Notes: generated by a model not told the origin, from the letters alone. Shown: positions 5,838-14,764, numbered from the stretch's first letter. The stretch is 24,946 nucleotides of DNA from VMEP01 sp964414265 (GCA_964414265.1 CAYPVT010000008.1:1-24946); one strand, 5' to 3'. Made by a program: numbers and translations.

Positions 5838-7682
5838 ATGAAAAAGAAAGTTGTCGCCTCAGTGTCTAATGAAATAATCCGTAATCTTAAGGTTCTAGCT
5901 AAAGAAAAAGAGGTTGTTCGACGTAAGCTTGCAATAACAGCAAAGAAGCTTGCCGAAACAGCAAAGAAGCTTGCTATAACCGCGAGGGAAAGAGAAATCG
6001 TTAGGCGTAAATTGGAAATAACAGCAAGGGAGCTTGCTATAACGGCAGAAAAGCTTGCTGCGACCGCTAAAGAAAAAGAGGTTGTTCGCCGTAAGCTTGA
6101 GGTCACAGCAGAGAAACTTGCTGTCACTGCAAAGGAACTTGCTGCGACCGCTAAAGAAAAAGAGGTTGTTCGCCGTAAGCTTGAGGTCACGGCAGCAAAA
6201 CTCGTAGTGACAGCAGCGAAACTAGCCACAACAGCAGAAAAACTTGCCGTGACAGCTGAAGAAAAAGAAGACGTTCGACGCAAGCTCGCTGTGACAGCCG
6301 AAGAAAAAGAAGACGTTCGTCGTAAACTTGTAGTAACCGCAGCGAAACTTGCCGCAACGGCCGAAGAAAAAGAAAGTGTTAGACGCAAGCTTGTAGTAAC
6401 TGCAGCAAAACTTGCTGCAACCGCCGAAGAAAGGGAAAGTGTTAGACGCAAACTCGCTGTGACAGCCGAAGAAAAAGAGGACGTTCGTCGCAAGCTTGTG
6501 GTAACAGCAGAAAAGCTTAAAAAATCACACGAAACGCTGGAGCGTAAAGTTTTTGAACGTACTAAGGATCTCGAAATGGCTAGAGTGAAAGAAGAGGCGA
6601 TATTATTATCAATTGGAGATGGACTCTTCGTCACAGACGAAAAGGGAGTTATTATTATTATGAATAAAACGGCGGAAAAGCTGTTTGGTAAAAAAAGCAA
6701 TGAAACAATAGGAAAGATTTTTTCCGAGGTTGTTGTTTTTGAAAACGAAAAAGGGCTACCGATTGCTTTAGAGCAATATCAAGCAAAGACAACTCTGAAC
6801 AACAACGCAACTACTTCTGTTTCAACTTATTATTACAGAAGAAAAGATAAAACAAAGTTTCCTGTGGCAATTATGGCAACGCCCGTAATCTTTAAAGGGA
6901 AAGTTATAGGAGCAATCAAAATTTTTAGAGATGTAACATCTGAGCGGGAAATTGATAAAGCTAAAACAGAATTTGTCTCCCTTGCTAGCCACCAGCTTCG
7001 TACACCACTATCTACTGTTAATTGGTATGCGGAAATGCTTTTAGCTGGGGACGTAGGAGAGCTGAACGAAAAACAAAAAAAATATCTTGATGAGGTTTAC
7101 CGGAGTAACCAACGCATGGTTGAATTGGTAAACGCGCTTTTAGACGTTTCTTCTCTTGAGTTAGGAACGTTTATAGTTGAACCAGAGCCAACAGATATAA
7201 TCAAACTTACCCAAAGTGTTATAGACGAACAGAAACCACAAATTGACGCTAGGAAAATTACATTCTCTTTTTCATTTGAAAAAAATATTGGAGTTATGCA
7301 GGCAGATCCAAAGCATTTGCGAATGGTAGTGCAGAATATTTTATCAAATGCGGTAAAATACACACCGGAGGGAGGGGAAATAAACGTATCAATCTCGTTG
7401 GTTGAAAAAGGGAGTATTCTTTTGAAGATTATAGATAATGGTTACGGCATACCAAAAAATCAAGAAGATAAAATATTCACCAAGCTGTTTAGGGCAGATA
7501 ATGTTAGAGATAAAGATACTGACGGGACGGGGCTAGGGCTTTATATTGTAAAGTCGATTGTTGAAAATTCCGGAGGAAAAATTTGGTTCAAATCTTTAGG
7601 GGAAGGGGACAAGGGCACTACTTTTTATGTGACTCTACCTCTCTTAGGAGCCAAAAAACGAGGGAAAGGATATGTAAAATAA
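5838..7682 (+). CDS. Soluble PAS sensor histidine kinase with a heptad-repeat coiled coil
   Basis: A hybrid-free sensor kinase of 614 residues without any membrane helix. Residues 23-225 are 29 consecutive heptads of types KLAxTAx and EKExVRR, predicted as a very long coiled coil. A PAS domain (about 250-370) follows, then the dimerisation and phosphoacceptor helix with H385 in SLASHQLRTPLS, then the ATPase domain with N-box NILSNAVKYTPEGG, D533 in DNGYGIP and the G2 box GTGLGL at 563-568. It should autophosphorylate at H385 and pass the phosphate to the flanking receivers. The stimulus is unknown; a cytosolic ligand or partner is likely because there is no sensor outside the membrane. Confidence 0.93.
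   Translation: MKKKVVASVSNEIIRNLKVLAKEKEVVRRKLAITAKKLAETAKKLAITAREREIVRRKLEITARELAITAEKLAATAKEKEVVRRKLEVTAEKLAVTAKELAATAKEKEVVRRKLEVTAAKLVVTAAKLATTAEKLAVTAEEKEDVRRKLAVTAEEKEDVRRKLVVTAAKLAATAEEKESVRRKLVVTAAKLAATAEERESVRRKLAVTAEEKEDVRRKLVVTAEKLKKSHETLERKVFERTKDLEMARVKEEAILLSIGDGLFVTDEKGVIIIMNKTAEKLFGKKSNETIGKIFSEVVVFENEKGLPIALEQYQAKTTLNNNATTSVSTYYYRRKDKTKFPVAIMATPVIFKGKVIGAIKIFRDVTSEREIDKAKTEFVSLASHQLRTPLSTVNWYAEMLLAGDVGELNEKQKKYLDEVYRSNQRMVELVNALLDVSSLELGTFIVEPEPTDIIKLTQSVIDEQKPQIDARKITFSFSFEKNIGVMQADPKHLRMVVQNILSNAVKYTPEGGEINVSISLVEKGSILLKIIDNGYGIPKNQEDKIFTKLFRADNVRDKDTDGTGLGLYIVKSIVENSGGKIWFKSLGEGDKGTTFYVTLPLLGAKKRGKGYVK
5904..6512 (+). repeat. In-frame 21-bp repeat array in the kinase gene
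   Basis: Twenty-nine 21-bp units code for 29 heptads. Larger periods are superposed: 6054-6106 and 6138-6190 are a perfect 53-base direct repeat 84 bp (four heptads) apart, and 42-bp units (KLAVTAE plus EKEDVRR) recur near 6260-6330. Such near-identical copies can gain or lose whole units without breaking the frame. Confidence 0.92.
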
Positions 7683-7717
7683 ATTTATCAATATTTGTAT
7701 TAATATATAAAAATAAC

Positions 7718-8224
7718 ATGATTAAAAAATCCTTAAAAAAGCTTGAAGTTGAAAAGGAAATCACCACTGATAAAAGAAAAACGATCTTGGTTATAGAGGA
7801 TGAGCGCCCCTTGCTTGAGGTGATAAATGCAAAATTAGAGAAAAGTGGTTTTGGTGTTATTGCTGCTCGTAGTGTTGAAGAGGCGTTTAATGCGAAGATA
7901 AAGAAAAATGGTTTAGGGATAATTACTGTACGTAGTATTGAACAGGCGTTAAATTATCTTGAAAGTTTAGAGAAAGTTGATGCAATTTGGCTTGATCATC
8001 ATTTGTTGGGCGAAGAAGATGGTCTTGATTTCATTAAAAAATTTAAAGCTAACGGCGGTCGATGGAATAAAATTCCAGTCTTCGTGGTCTCAAATGCGGC
8101 AAGCCCTGAGACGGTAAAATCTTACGTTGATTTTGGAGTGAGTAAGTATTATGTTAAATCTGACCATCGGCTTGATGAGATTATTAATGATATAAAGACA
8201 CTTTTAAAGGTTCCTATAAAGTAG
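7718..8224 (+). CDS. Response regulator receiver with an internal 21-residue duplication
   Basis: A receiver-only protein of 168 residues with a short basic N-terminal extension. The acidic cluster E27-D28-E29, the probable phosphoacceptor D93 in DAIWLDHHLLGEEDG, and the lysine in YYVKSD are recognisable. Residues 37-57 (NAKLEKSGFGVIAARSVEEAF) are followed at once by a diverged copy at 58-78 (NAKIKKNGLGIITVRSIEQAL), with 11 of 21 identical, so the helix1-strand2-helix2 part is doubled. The start at 7718 is chosen because the longer frame would overlap the kinase gene by 100 bases. It is the third gene of the signalling operon. Confidence 0.85.
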   Translation: MIKKSLKKLEVEKEITTDKRKTILVIEDERPLLEVINAKLEKSGFGVIAARSVEEAFNAKIKKNGLGIITVRSIEQALNYLESLEKVDAIWLDHHLLGEEDGLDFIKKFKANGGRWNKIPVFVVSNAASPETVKSYVDFGVSKYYVKSDHRLDEIINDIKTLLKVPIK

Positions 8225-8295
8225 AATGGGTTTTTGCTGTAAGAATTGAAGTTTATTTATTAAAGGAGTTTATTTGTATTTTGTTTTTATGTAAT

Positions 8296-8320
8296 CCCAT
8301 TGTAAATATTGGGTTTTTTT
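8296..8320 (+). terminator. Probable terminator after the signalling operon
   Basis: CCCA (8296-8299) pairs with TGGG (8310-8313), extended by three weaker pairs after a mismatch, and is followed by seven Ts. The remaining gap to 8478 is AT-rich; ATGCCG (8342-8347) and CGGCAT (8382-8387) form a further inverted repeat, and no gene is seen. Confidence 0.55.
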
Positions 8321-8478
8321 ATAGTTCACCTTAACTTAGAAATGCCGCATGAGTTTGTGTGTAATATTTTTGTCGTTAAAACGGCATAACTGTGTAAGAC
8401 AATTAACATCTAATAATAAACCATAAATAGCGCGTTTTAATTAATAATAATACAACGCTGTTTTTGGATAATAAATAT

Positions 8479-10347
8479 ATGAAAAATTTTAATAAAAATT
8501 CAATAGCAGCAATAGTGGGTATTTTATCAATGATAGGTTTAGTCCTACCAGTTGGTGTTTTTGCGGCATCAACCCCAGCTCTTGGGGCTGTTAGTACATA
8601 CGGTATTGTTTCTAGTACTTGGACCAACTCTTTAAACACTGGTTTAGAAACCGCTATTAATGGCGGTGTTTGTTATACCACAGCACCAGATACACCACCT
8701 GTATCAATTAATGGTGTTACTGTTACGCCGTTGAGCCAGGCTGTCGTGCCTTGTACAAACGGAGCAGCTCAAGCAACAGCTTTGGTGAATTTGAACAGCC
8801 AGGCATGTACATCTCTTGGTACAAACGTTGTTTTGTCTGGAACATATACTCCAGGTTGTTACTCTAGTAGTGGCACAATGGATATAGCTTTAAGTACAAC
8901 GGTTACCCTAGACGGCCCCGGAACATATATCTTCAGGTCAGGGGGCGCACTTACCACAGGAGCTAATTCTAAGGTTGTCTTAGCAAATGGTGCTAGCGCT
9001 TCTGATGTGTTCTGGACTCCTACTGGTCTTGCGTTGATTGGGGCAAATTCCGCAACATCACCAACACCTACTTTTGTTGGAAATATTATTGCCGACGCGC
9101 TTGGTTCTACCGGCGTTACTCTAGGACACTTTGCAAACTTGTTAGGAAGAGTGTTGGCATTTGGTCACACTGTTACAACGGATTCAAACACTATCAATGT
9201 GCCGACAACTCTTCGTGTTGTTAAAACGGTAATTAACGCGAGTGGTGGAACAGCCGTTTCTTCTGGTTTTACAATACATGTAAAGAGCGCGGGCGTGGAT
9301 GTTTCTGGGAGCCCTCAGGTTGGAGCTTCAACACCAGGGACCGCCTACACACTTTCTCCTGGCGCTTACGTAGTAAGTGAAAATGTAAACTCATCTTATA
9401 CAGCAATTTTCAGCGGGGACTGTAATTCAAGTGGTAATGTGACACTTGCATTGGGTGATAATAAAACTTGTACTATAACTAACACCGATACACCTCCTCC
9501 TCCAGCACCAGCCTCTACAGGTGGTAGCACTTTTTCACCATTACCGCTTATTAACATTACAAAAATACCAAGTCCACTTTCTTTACCAAATGGAGCAGGA
9601 ACTGTCGCTTATACTTATACAGCAACAAACATAGGCCCAGTCGCAATGAGTAATGTATGGGTTAAGGATAATAAATGTAGTGGGGTGGAATATATTTCAG
9701 GAGATGTTAATAAAGATTCATGGCTTGGTGTATCTGAAACTTGGATATATCGTTGTACTAAAATAGTTACTCAGACTGAAACAAACACAGCTACTGCTCG
9801 CGGTTTCTATAATGGCTGGGATACATACGATACTGCAAACGCAACTGTTGTTGTTGGGGCGTCGGTGACACCACCACTAATACACTTAGTAAAAAAGCCA
9901 AACGTGTTCACTCTACCAATTGGTGGAGGAGCAGTTACTTACTCCTACACAGTAACCAACCCAGGCACGGTTGCATTGAGTGATGTTGGTATCACAGATG
10001 ATAAGTGTACTGGTTTGCCTAGTAGGGTTGTGGGACATCCTGGAGATCTTAATAAAAACAATCTACTTGAGAGTAATGAAACATGGTCCTTTACTTGCCA
10101 AACTAATCTTACTAAAACAACGACAAATATTGGCACAGCAATTGGTCATGCTAATGGTTTGACTGCCGTTGACTTCTCTTCAGCTACTGTTGTGGTGCCA
10201 GAAGTCCTTGGTGCTTCAATTGGGTTTCCTAATACGGGATTCCCACCAGAAAGCGGAATTAATGGATGGGATATTGCCAAATTGATTGCCGTTTTAGCTT
10301 TAGCTATAAGTCCATTTATTGTGGTTATGAAGAAAAGGAAAGTTTAG
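8479..10347 (+). CDS. Secreted DUF3494 (ice-binding-like) surface protein with an FPNTG sorting signal
   Basis: A 622-residue exported protein. Residues 1-29 form a signal peptide (basic start, hydrophobic core, VFA-AS cleavage). Residues about 33-245 match the DUF3494 beta-solenoid fold of ice-binding proteins and adhesins, seen in LDGPGTYIFRSGGALTT and VFWTPTGLALIGANS. A beta-sandwich domain follows (about 245-340), then a PPPPAP linker, then two DUF11-like repeats of about 105 residues (each with VxYxYTxTNxG and SETW/NETW). The C-terminus has FPNTG (583-587), a hydrophobic helix and KKRK, a sortase signal. The sortase gene follows. The ATG at 8479 is preferred over an upstream in-frame TTG. 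Ice binding is not implied; adhesion is as likely. Confidence 0.88.
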   Translation: MKNFNKNSIAAIVGILSMIGLVLPVGVFAASTPALGAVSTYGIVSSTWTNSLNTGLETAINGGVCYTTAPDTPPVSINGVTVTPLSQAVVPCTNGAAQATALVNLNSQACTSLGTNVVLSGTYTPGCYSSSGTMDIALSTTVTLDGPGTYIFRSGGALTTGANSKVVLANGASASDVFWTPTGLALIGANSATSPTPTFVGNIIADALGSTGVTLGHFANLLGRVLAFGHTVTTDSNTINVPTTLRVVKTVINASGGTAVSSGFTIHVKSAGVDVSGSPQVGASTPGTAYTLSPGAYVVSENVNSSYTAIFSGDCNSSGNVTLALGDNKTCTITNTDTPPPPAPASTGGSTFSPLPLINITKIPSPLSLPNGAGTVAYTYTATNIGPVAMSNVWVKDNKCSGVEYISGDVNKDSWLGVSETWIYRCTKIVTQTETNTATARGFYNGWDTYDTANATVVVGASVTPPLIHLVKKPNVFTLPIGGGAVTYSYTVTNPGTVALSDVGITDDKCTGLPSRVVGHPGDLNKNNLLESNETWSFTCQTNLTKTTTNIGTAIGHANGLTAVDFSSATVVVPEVLGASIGFPNTGFPPESGINGWDIAKLIAVLALAISPFIVVMKKRKV

Positions 10348-10384
10348 GTTAATCGCATTTCGAAGTTAACACAGGCGCTTGACC

Positions 10385-10420
10385 CAAAAGCGGAGAAGGC
10401 CCCGCTTTTGCGGGGCCTTC
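10385..10420 (+). terminator. Terminator with an overlapping alternative hairpin
   Basis: GAAGGCCCCGC (10395-10405) pairs perfectly with GCGGGGCCTTC (10410-10420) around TTTT, followed by a weak TTTACTT tail. CAAAAGCGG (10385-10393) can instead pair perfectly with CCGCTTTTG (10402-10410), using the 5' arm of the terminator. The two structures exclude each other. Confidence 0.8.
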
Positions 10421-10441
10421 TTTACTTAATTAAAAAAATTT

Positions 10442-11104
10442 ATGCAATCAAAAATTTCAACAAAGTGGTTATTGTTTAGCGTAGGTGTTGTTGGAATTAT
10501 TTTTTCCACGACCACCGTCTTCTTTTTGGCCGAAGGTTTAAACAGTAAAGATCATTATAAAAAAATATCAGCGTTTACTAGAAGCCAGAATACTCAAAAA
10601 TTGGTTGAAGTAAAATCAATTAAATTTAATCAAGGTAGTGTCTCTCTAGAACAAGGTAAAATTGGTGTTCCTGTTCGGATTAAAATTCCAAAGCTTAATA
10701 TTAATACCGACCTTACGGATGTTGGACTTACCTTACAAGGAGCAGTAGATGTCCCTAAAATGCCAACTACTGCTGCTTGGTTTAATTTAGGGCCACGCCC
10801 AGGAGAAAAGGGCAGCTCTGTTATCGTCGGCCATTATGGTTGGAAAAATGGAGTACCAGCGGTGTTTGATAATCTGCACAAACTACAGAAGGGAGATAAA
10901 ATCTATATTCAAGATGAAAATATGATTACTTCCACTTTTGTTGTAACGGGAAGTCAGAGTTATTCGCAAAAAGCTGATACCAATGAAATTTTCTTTTCAA
11001 GGGACGGAAAATCACATCTTAACCTCATTACTTGTGGCGGGGTTTGGAGTAAGGCAGATAAAAGTTACTCTAAGCGAATTGTAGTGTTTACAGATAAGGT
11101 TTAA
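10442..11104 (+). CDS. Class E/F-like sortase
   Basis: Membrane-anchored transpeptidase that cleaves a sorting signal and joins the protein to the cell surface. The 220-residue product has an N-terminal membrane helix (about 9-31), then the sortase beta-barrel. Catalytic residues are H131 (in SSVIVGHYGW), C198 (in LNLITCGG) and R212 (in SYSKRIVVF). The FDNLHKLQKGDKI segment resembles class E and F enzymes. The gene directly upstream encodes a protein ending in FPNTG, helix and KKRK, its likely substrate. The intergenic hairpins at 10385-10420 may set the ratio of sortase to substrate. Confidence 0.92.
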   Translation: MQSKISTKWLLFSVGVVGIIFSTTTVFFLAEGLNSKDHYKKISAFTRSQNTQKLVEVKSIKFNQGSVSLEQGKIGVPVRIKIPKLNINTDLTDVGLTLQGAVDVPKMPTTAAWFNLGPRPGEKGSSVIVGHYGWKNGVPAVFDNLHKLQKGDKIYIQDENMITSTFVVTGSQSYSQKADTNEIFFSRDGKSHLNLITCGGVWSKADKSYSKRIVVFTDKV

Positions 11105-11332
11105 GGAATAATCTTCATTGTCGTACCCCGCCTTTTTCGTTAGTTTTTTTGAAGGCATAATTTCCGTTTAATAACCTATTTTGGCATGTTTTTTTATGAA
11201 TAGGGTGAGGTTTTTAAAGGGCTTTCATTGGTTCAGAATTTTTGATAAAGTAGGCCTTGAGTAAAGCCGTAAAGGCGCTCTAGGTATATACAGCACACGA
11301 GATTTACTTCTTTGTGTTAGTTTATAAATTTT

Positions 11333-12946
11333 ATGGAAGGAGAAGAAAAAAAACTTAATATTTCTTTGGTGAATAAGGAGTCAGTCAATACTCCTTATTT
11401 TCATGTAGGTCGTGCTACTGAGCTTTCTAGAGAAGACTACCGTCTTTATAGATTTCTTGAAATGATTCCTGGTCTTATGGCCTGGGGAACAATTCTTGCA
11501 ATAATTTTTCTCTCCATTTTTGCTCCAACTGTTGCTTCGGTTTTTATTATTGCTTTTGATGTGTATTGGGTTTTAAAAACAGCTCATCTTTCTTATCACC
11601 TTCGTTATAATTGGAAAAGAATTAAGCACAACCTAAAAGCAGATTGGCACTCAATGTTGTCTCATCTTAAATATGAGCATGTGTATCACATGGTTGTTCT
11701 ACCGTATTACGACGAAAGTGAGCAAGTTCTTAACAATACCGTTGAGAAACTTTTTGAATCAAACTATGACTTAAAGAAAATTATTGTTGTTTTGGGTGCG
11801 GAAGAAAGGGCGGGGAAAGAGGCAATTGCTCGAGGTGAGGCAATTATTTCAAAATACAGAGATAAATTCTTTGAGGTTTTACTCACAGTTCATCCAGATG
11901 GAGTTTTAGGTGAGATGGCGGGGAAGGGTTCAAATATTTCTTATATGGCAGAGACAGCCCGCAAGGCAATTTTGGATGCAAAAAATATTTCTTACGAAGA
12001 TGTTTTAGTGTCTGCTTTTGATAGCGACACGGTAGTTTATCCGGATTATTTTACGTGCCTTACATGGCACTTTTTAACATGTGAGAGACCGTATCAATCA
12101 TCTTTCCAGCCAGTGCCTTTGTATAACAATAATATTTGGGACGCACCCGCTCCTTCTCGAGTTGCCGCAATGTCCTCTACTTTTTGGCAGATGATTCAAC
12201 AGGAAAGACCAGAAAAAATTGTCACTTTTTCTTCTCATGCTGTTTCGTTTAAAACTCTTTATGAAGCAGGGTATTGGCAGAAGAACATGGTTTCTGAGGA
12301 CTCGAGAATTTTCTGGAATCTTTTGGTCGCACATGATGGTAATTACGAAATAGTTTCAATCGCATATCCTGTTTCTATGGATGCCAATTTAGCGCCAACC
12401 TTATGGCAAACAATGAAGAATGTATATAAACAACACCGTCGTTGGGCTTATGGGTCAGAAAACGTTCCTTACATTCTTATGAATTTTCTTAAGAACAAAA
12501 GGATTCCTTTGGCTCAAAAAATAAAAATTTCTTTGGTTCAACTTGAGGGATATTGGTCGCTTTCAACAAACCCCTTAATAATATTTTTGCTTGGTTGGTT
12601 GCCGGTAATGATTGGTGGAAGTATTTTTAATCAAACAATTCTTTCTTACAATCTTCCAATAATCACGAGAGATCTAATGGTTCTCTCAATGCTCGGACTT
12701 TTTCTTACGGCAGCAATTTCATACTCCTTCTTACCACCACGTCCTTCAAACAAAACATGGAAAGATAATTTTTTTATGATTATTCAATGGATTTTAGTTC
12801 CGATTACAATAACAGTTTTTGGCGCTATTCCAGGCCTTGAGGCTCAAACAAGATTGATGCTTGGTCGCTATATGGGATTTTGGGTTACGCCTAAACACCG
12901 TGGAGAAGTAAAGGTTTTTAGCAAGACAAAAAATGCTAACATTTAG
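11333..12946 (+). CDS. Membrane glycosyltransferase family 2 (cellulose-synthase-like)
   Basis: A 537-residue integral membrane enzyme expected to transfer sugar from a nucleotide donor. Two membrane helices (about 46-85) precede the cytosolic catalytic domain, which has the D230-S231-D232 metal-binding DxD, an acidic SED at 321-323 that fits the catalytic base, and Q367-HRRW-371, a QxxRW-type motif of processive family 2 enzymes. Further helices follow (about 415-510). The substrate cannot be told; an exopolysaccharide or surface glycan is likely. It is preceded by a 228-base gap with no gene and followed after three bases by the PEGA-like gene, with which it forms an operon. Confidence 0.88.
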   Translation: MEGEEKKLNISLVNKESVNTPYFHVGRATELSREDYRLYRFLEMIPGLMAWGTILAIIFLSIFAPTVASVFIIAFDVYWVLKTAHLSYHLRYNWKRIKHNLKADWHSMLSHLKYEHVYHMVVLPYYDESEQVLNNTVEKLFESNYDLKKIIVVLGAEERAGKEAIARGEAIISKYRDKFFEVLLTVHPDGVLGEMAGKGSNISYMAETARKAILDAKNISYEDVLVSAFDSDTVVYPDYFTCLTWHFLTCERPYQSSFQPVPLYNNNIWDAPAPSRVAAMSSTFWQMIQQERPEKIVTFSSHAVSFKTLYEAGYWQKNMVSEDSRIFWNLLVAHDGNYEIVSIAYPVSMDANLAPTLWQTMKNVYKQHRRWAYGSENVPYILMNFLKNKRIPLAQKIKISLVQLEGYWSLSTNPLIIFLLGWLPVMIGGSIFNQTILSYNLPIITRDLMVLSMLGLFLTAAISYSFLPPRPSNKTWKDNFFMIIQWILVPITITVFGAIPGLEAQTRLMLGRYMGFWVTPKHRGEVKVFSKTKNANI

Positions 12947-12949
12947 GAT

Positions 12950-13888
12950 ATGCCGATAAAACCACTTTCAGTTAAAAGTAGGAATATATTTTTTTATCTA
13001 TCCATTGTTATTTTTTTGGTAGCTGTCCCTGTTTTGGTTTTATATACCACCGGCTACAGATTTGGTGAGGGTATAATTTCTAGAACAGGGGGAATATCAG
13101 TCTACTTAAGTCCTTCAGGGTCCAGTTTATATATAAACGGTAAGTTTAACGACACGCTTGGTTTTTTATCCAGATCATTTTTTGTTCAGGATTTAAAGGT
13201 TGGCTCTTATTCTATAGAAGTTAAAAAGGAGGGATATTATTCTTGGAAAAAAAATATAGTTGTTTATCCTAAAATCGTTACTGAAAATTATTCTTTTCTT
13301 TCTCCCGAGAAATTTATTTTAAAAGAAATTACTCAGTTCAGTAAATCAAAAGAAACGTCTGGAACTACAACAAAAGATACGACCAAAAGCGCCACAAGTA
13401 CCACGGAGTATTTGGAAGTAGCGTCACTTTTTGAGAAAAAGAATTTAACTAAGGCCGAAGAAAAGAAAGAGCTCTTAACTATTCAAAATACTCACGAGAA
13501 ATTTAATCTTAATAAAACGGATGACATTTTAATTTCAGGCAAGAGTGCGGTTTATTTAAAAGACAACACCATCTCGGCTTCTTGGATAGGGAATGTTCTA
13601 GATGCGCCATATTTCTTTCATACTTCCACTTCCACTGTCGCTACAACAACAAGTATTTTTAGAAGTGATGAAAAAATTTTTAATATTGAATTTTACCCAG
13701 AAAGAACAGATGTTGTTTTGTTAGAAATGCCATCTGGAGTTTTTGCTCTACAGCTAAATATGAACTCAAAGAAAGAGGACTTACGCCCTGTTTTTATTGA
13801 ACCTCAGGCAAAAGTAAGAATTGCTTCAAACGGGGAATATTTCATAAAAAATAAAGAAGGACAGTTTTACCGCTTAGAATTACCATAA
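12950..13888 (+). CDS. Membrane-anchored PEGA-like surface protein
   Basis: The 312-residue product has an N-terminal anchor helix (about 11-33), then a beta-rich segment, GGISVYLSPSGSSLYINGKF, followed by LKVGSYSIEVKKEGYYSWKK. This matches PEGA-type domains, which are small beta-sandwiches in surface proteins. A Thr/Ser-rich stretch (around 140-155) and a beta-propeller-like C-terminal half with no clear motif complete it. It starts three bases after the glycosyltransferase stop, so it is translationally linked and may act with it at the envelope. Function unknown. Confidence 0.75.
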   Translation: MPIKPLSVKSRNIFFYLSIVIFLVAVPVLVLYTTGYRFGEGIISRTGGISVYLSPSGSSLYINGKFNDTLGFLSRSFFVQDLKVGSYSIEVKKEGYYSWKKNIVVYPKIVTENYSFLSPEKFILKEITQFSKSKETSGTTTKDTTKSATSTTEYLEVASLFEKKNLTKAEEKKELLTIQNTHEKFNLNKTDDILISGKSAVYLKDNTISASWIGNVLDAPYFFHTSTSTVATTTSIFRSDEKIFNIEFYPERTDVVLLEMPSGVFALQLNMNSKKEDLRPVFIEPQAKVRIASNGEYFIKNKEGQFYRLELP

Positions 13889-13893
13889 AAACT

Positions 13894-13921
13894 TTGTTTA
13901 ACGCCCCTATTTGGCTATAAT
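13894..13921 (+). promoter_or_regulatory. Probable pheS promoter, giving a near-leaderless mRNA
   Basis: A perfect -10 box TATAAT (13916-13921) lies 9 bases before the pheS ATG, with TTGTTT (13894-13899) 16 bases further up as a weak -35. Transcription from it would begin within about three bases of the start codon. Confidence 0.5.
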
Positions 13922-13930
13922 CAAAGAATT

Positions 13931-14764
13931 ATGCTATCTCAGGAAGAAAGAGGACCAAAACTTCCTAACGGAAGTTCGCCCGACCAAGCAAAGCTTGGTT
14001 TGGGGCATATACATCCGATAACTATCGCAATTAATCGTATTTCAAGTATTTTCTCAAGAATAGGATTTGATACCGTTGACGGTCCGGAGCTTGAAAATGA
14101 GTGGCACAACTTTGATGCATTAAATGTTCCCGGAGACCATCCAGCTCGTGATATGCAGGATACTTTTTGGATTAAAGGCATGAGAAGCAAAAATAAGTAC
14201 GGGGAAGATGTCGGATATGTTCTTCGTACCCATACAAGCAACATGCAGATTCGGGCGATGGAAAAGTATGTAACGGAAGGTCGCGATTTTCCACTTGCAA
14301 TTTGTTGCCCTGGAAAAGTTTTTCGTAATGAAGCGACAGACGCGACACATGAAGCGCAGTTTTATCAGATTGAAGGATTTTATGTTGCTAAAGATGCATC
14401 TCTTTCAATGATGGTTGGGGTAATGCAGAAACTTTTTTCAGAATTTTTTGAAACAGATATTGTAATTAGATTACGTTCATCATATTTCCCGTTTGTTGAG
14501 CCCGGCAATGAATTTGATATGCAGTGTTTTAAGTGTAAAGGCGAAAATATCTCGTGTAACGTTTGTAAAAGTACTGGTTGGATAGAAATAGGTGGCGCGG
14601 GGATGGTTCATCCTCGCGTGCTTGAAGCGGGCGGTATTAATCCTCGCGAATACCGTGGTTTTGCTTTTGGTTGTGGAATAGACAGAATGGTGATGCTTAA
14701 ATATGGAATTGATGACGTGAGACTCTTATATAACGGAGATTTAAGGGTGGTTAATCAATTCTAA
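13931..14764 (+). CDS. pheS: Phenylalanyl-tRNA synthetase alpha subunit, short form
   Basis: Catalytic subunit that activates Phe and charges tRNA-Phe. The 277-residue protein shows class II motif 1 (HPITIAINRISSIFSRIGF, GPELE, FDALNVPGDHPARD), motif 2 (FRNEATDATHEAQFYQIEG) and motif 3 (FAFGCGIDRMVML). C199, C202, C209 and C212 form a zinc-type knuckle before TGWIEIGGAGMVHP. It is about 50 residues shorter than E. coli PheS because it starts almost directly at the catalytic domain: the N-terminal coiled-coil arm that holds tRNA-Phe is missing, and no in-frame coding sequence fits it upstream. It heads a locus with a four-helix-bundle gene, pheT, a CDPS and a C39-like gene. Confidence 0.95.
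   Translation: MLSQEERGPKLPNGSSPDQAKLGLGHIHPITIAINRISSIFSRIGFDTVDGPELENEWHNFDALNVPGDHPARDMQDTFWIKGMRSKNKYGEDVGYVLRTHTSNMQIRAMEKYVTEGRDFPLAICCPGKVFRNEATDATHEAQFYQIEGFYVAKDASLSMMVGVMQKLFSEFFETDIVIRLRSSYFPFVEPGNEFDMQCFKCKGENISCNVCKSTGWIEIGGAGMVHPRVLEAGGINPREYRGFAFGCGIDRMVMLKYGIDDVRLLYNGDLRVVNQF

Noticed and set aside
5904..6512. CRISPR array
   Set aside because: The repeats are contiguous 21-bp coding units without unique spacers.
5765..6700. A 311-codon minus-strand frame with repeated Ser/Thr/Ala motifs
   Set aside because: It is the antisense shadow of the heptad repeats in the kinase gene; the sense frame has clear kinase domains.
7583..7717. Longer N-terminus for the second response regulator
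   Set aside because: It overlaps the kinase C-terminus in another frame, and the receiver domain is complete from 7718.
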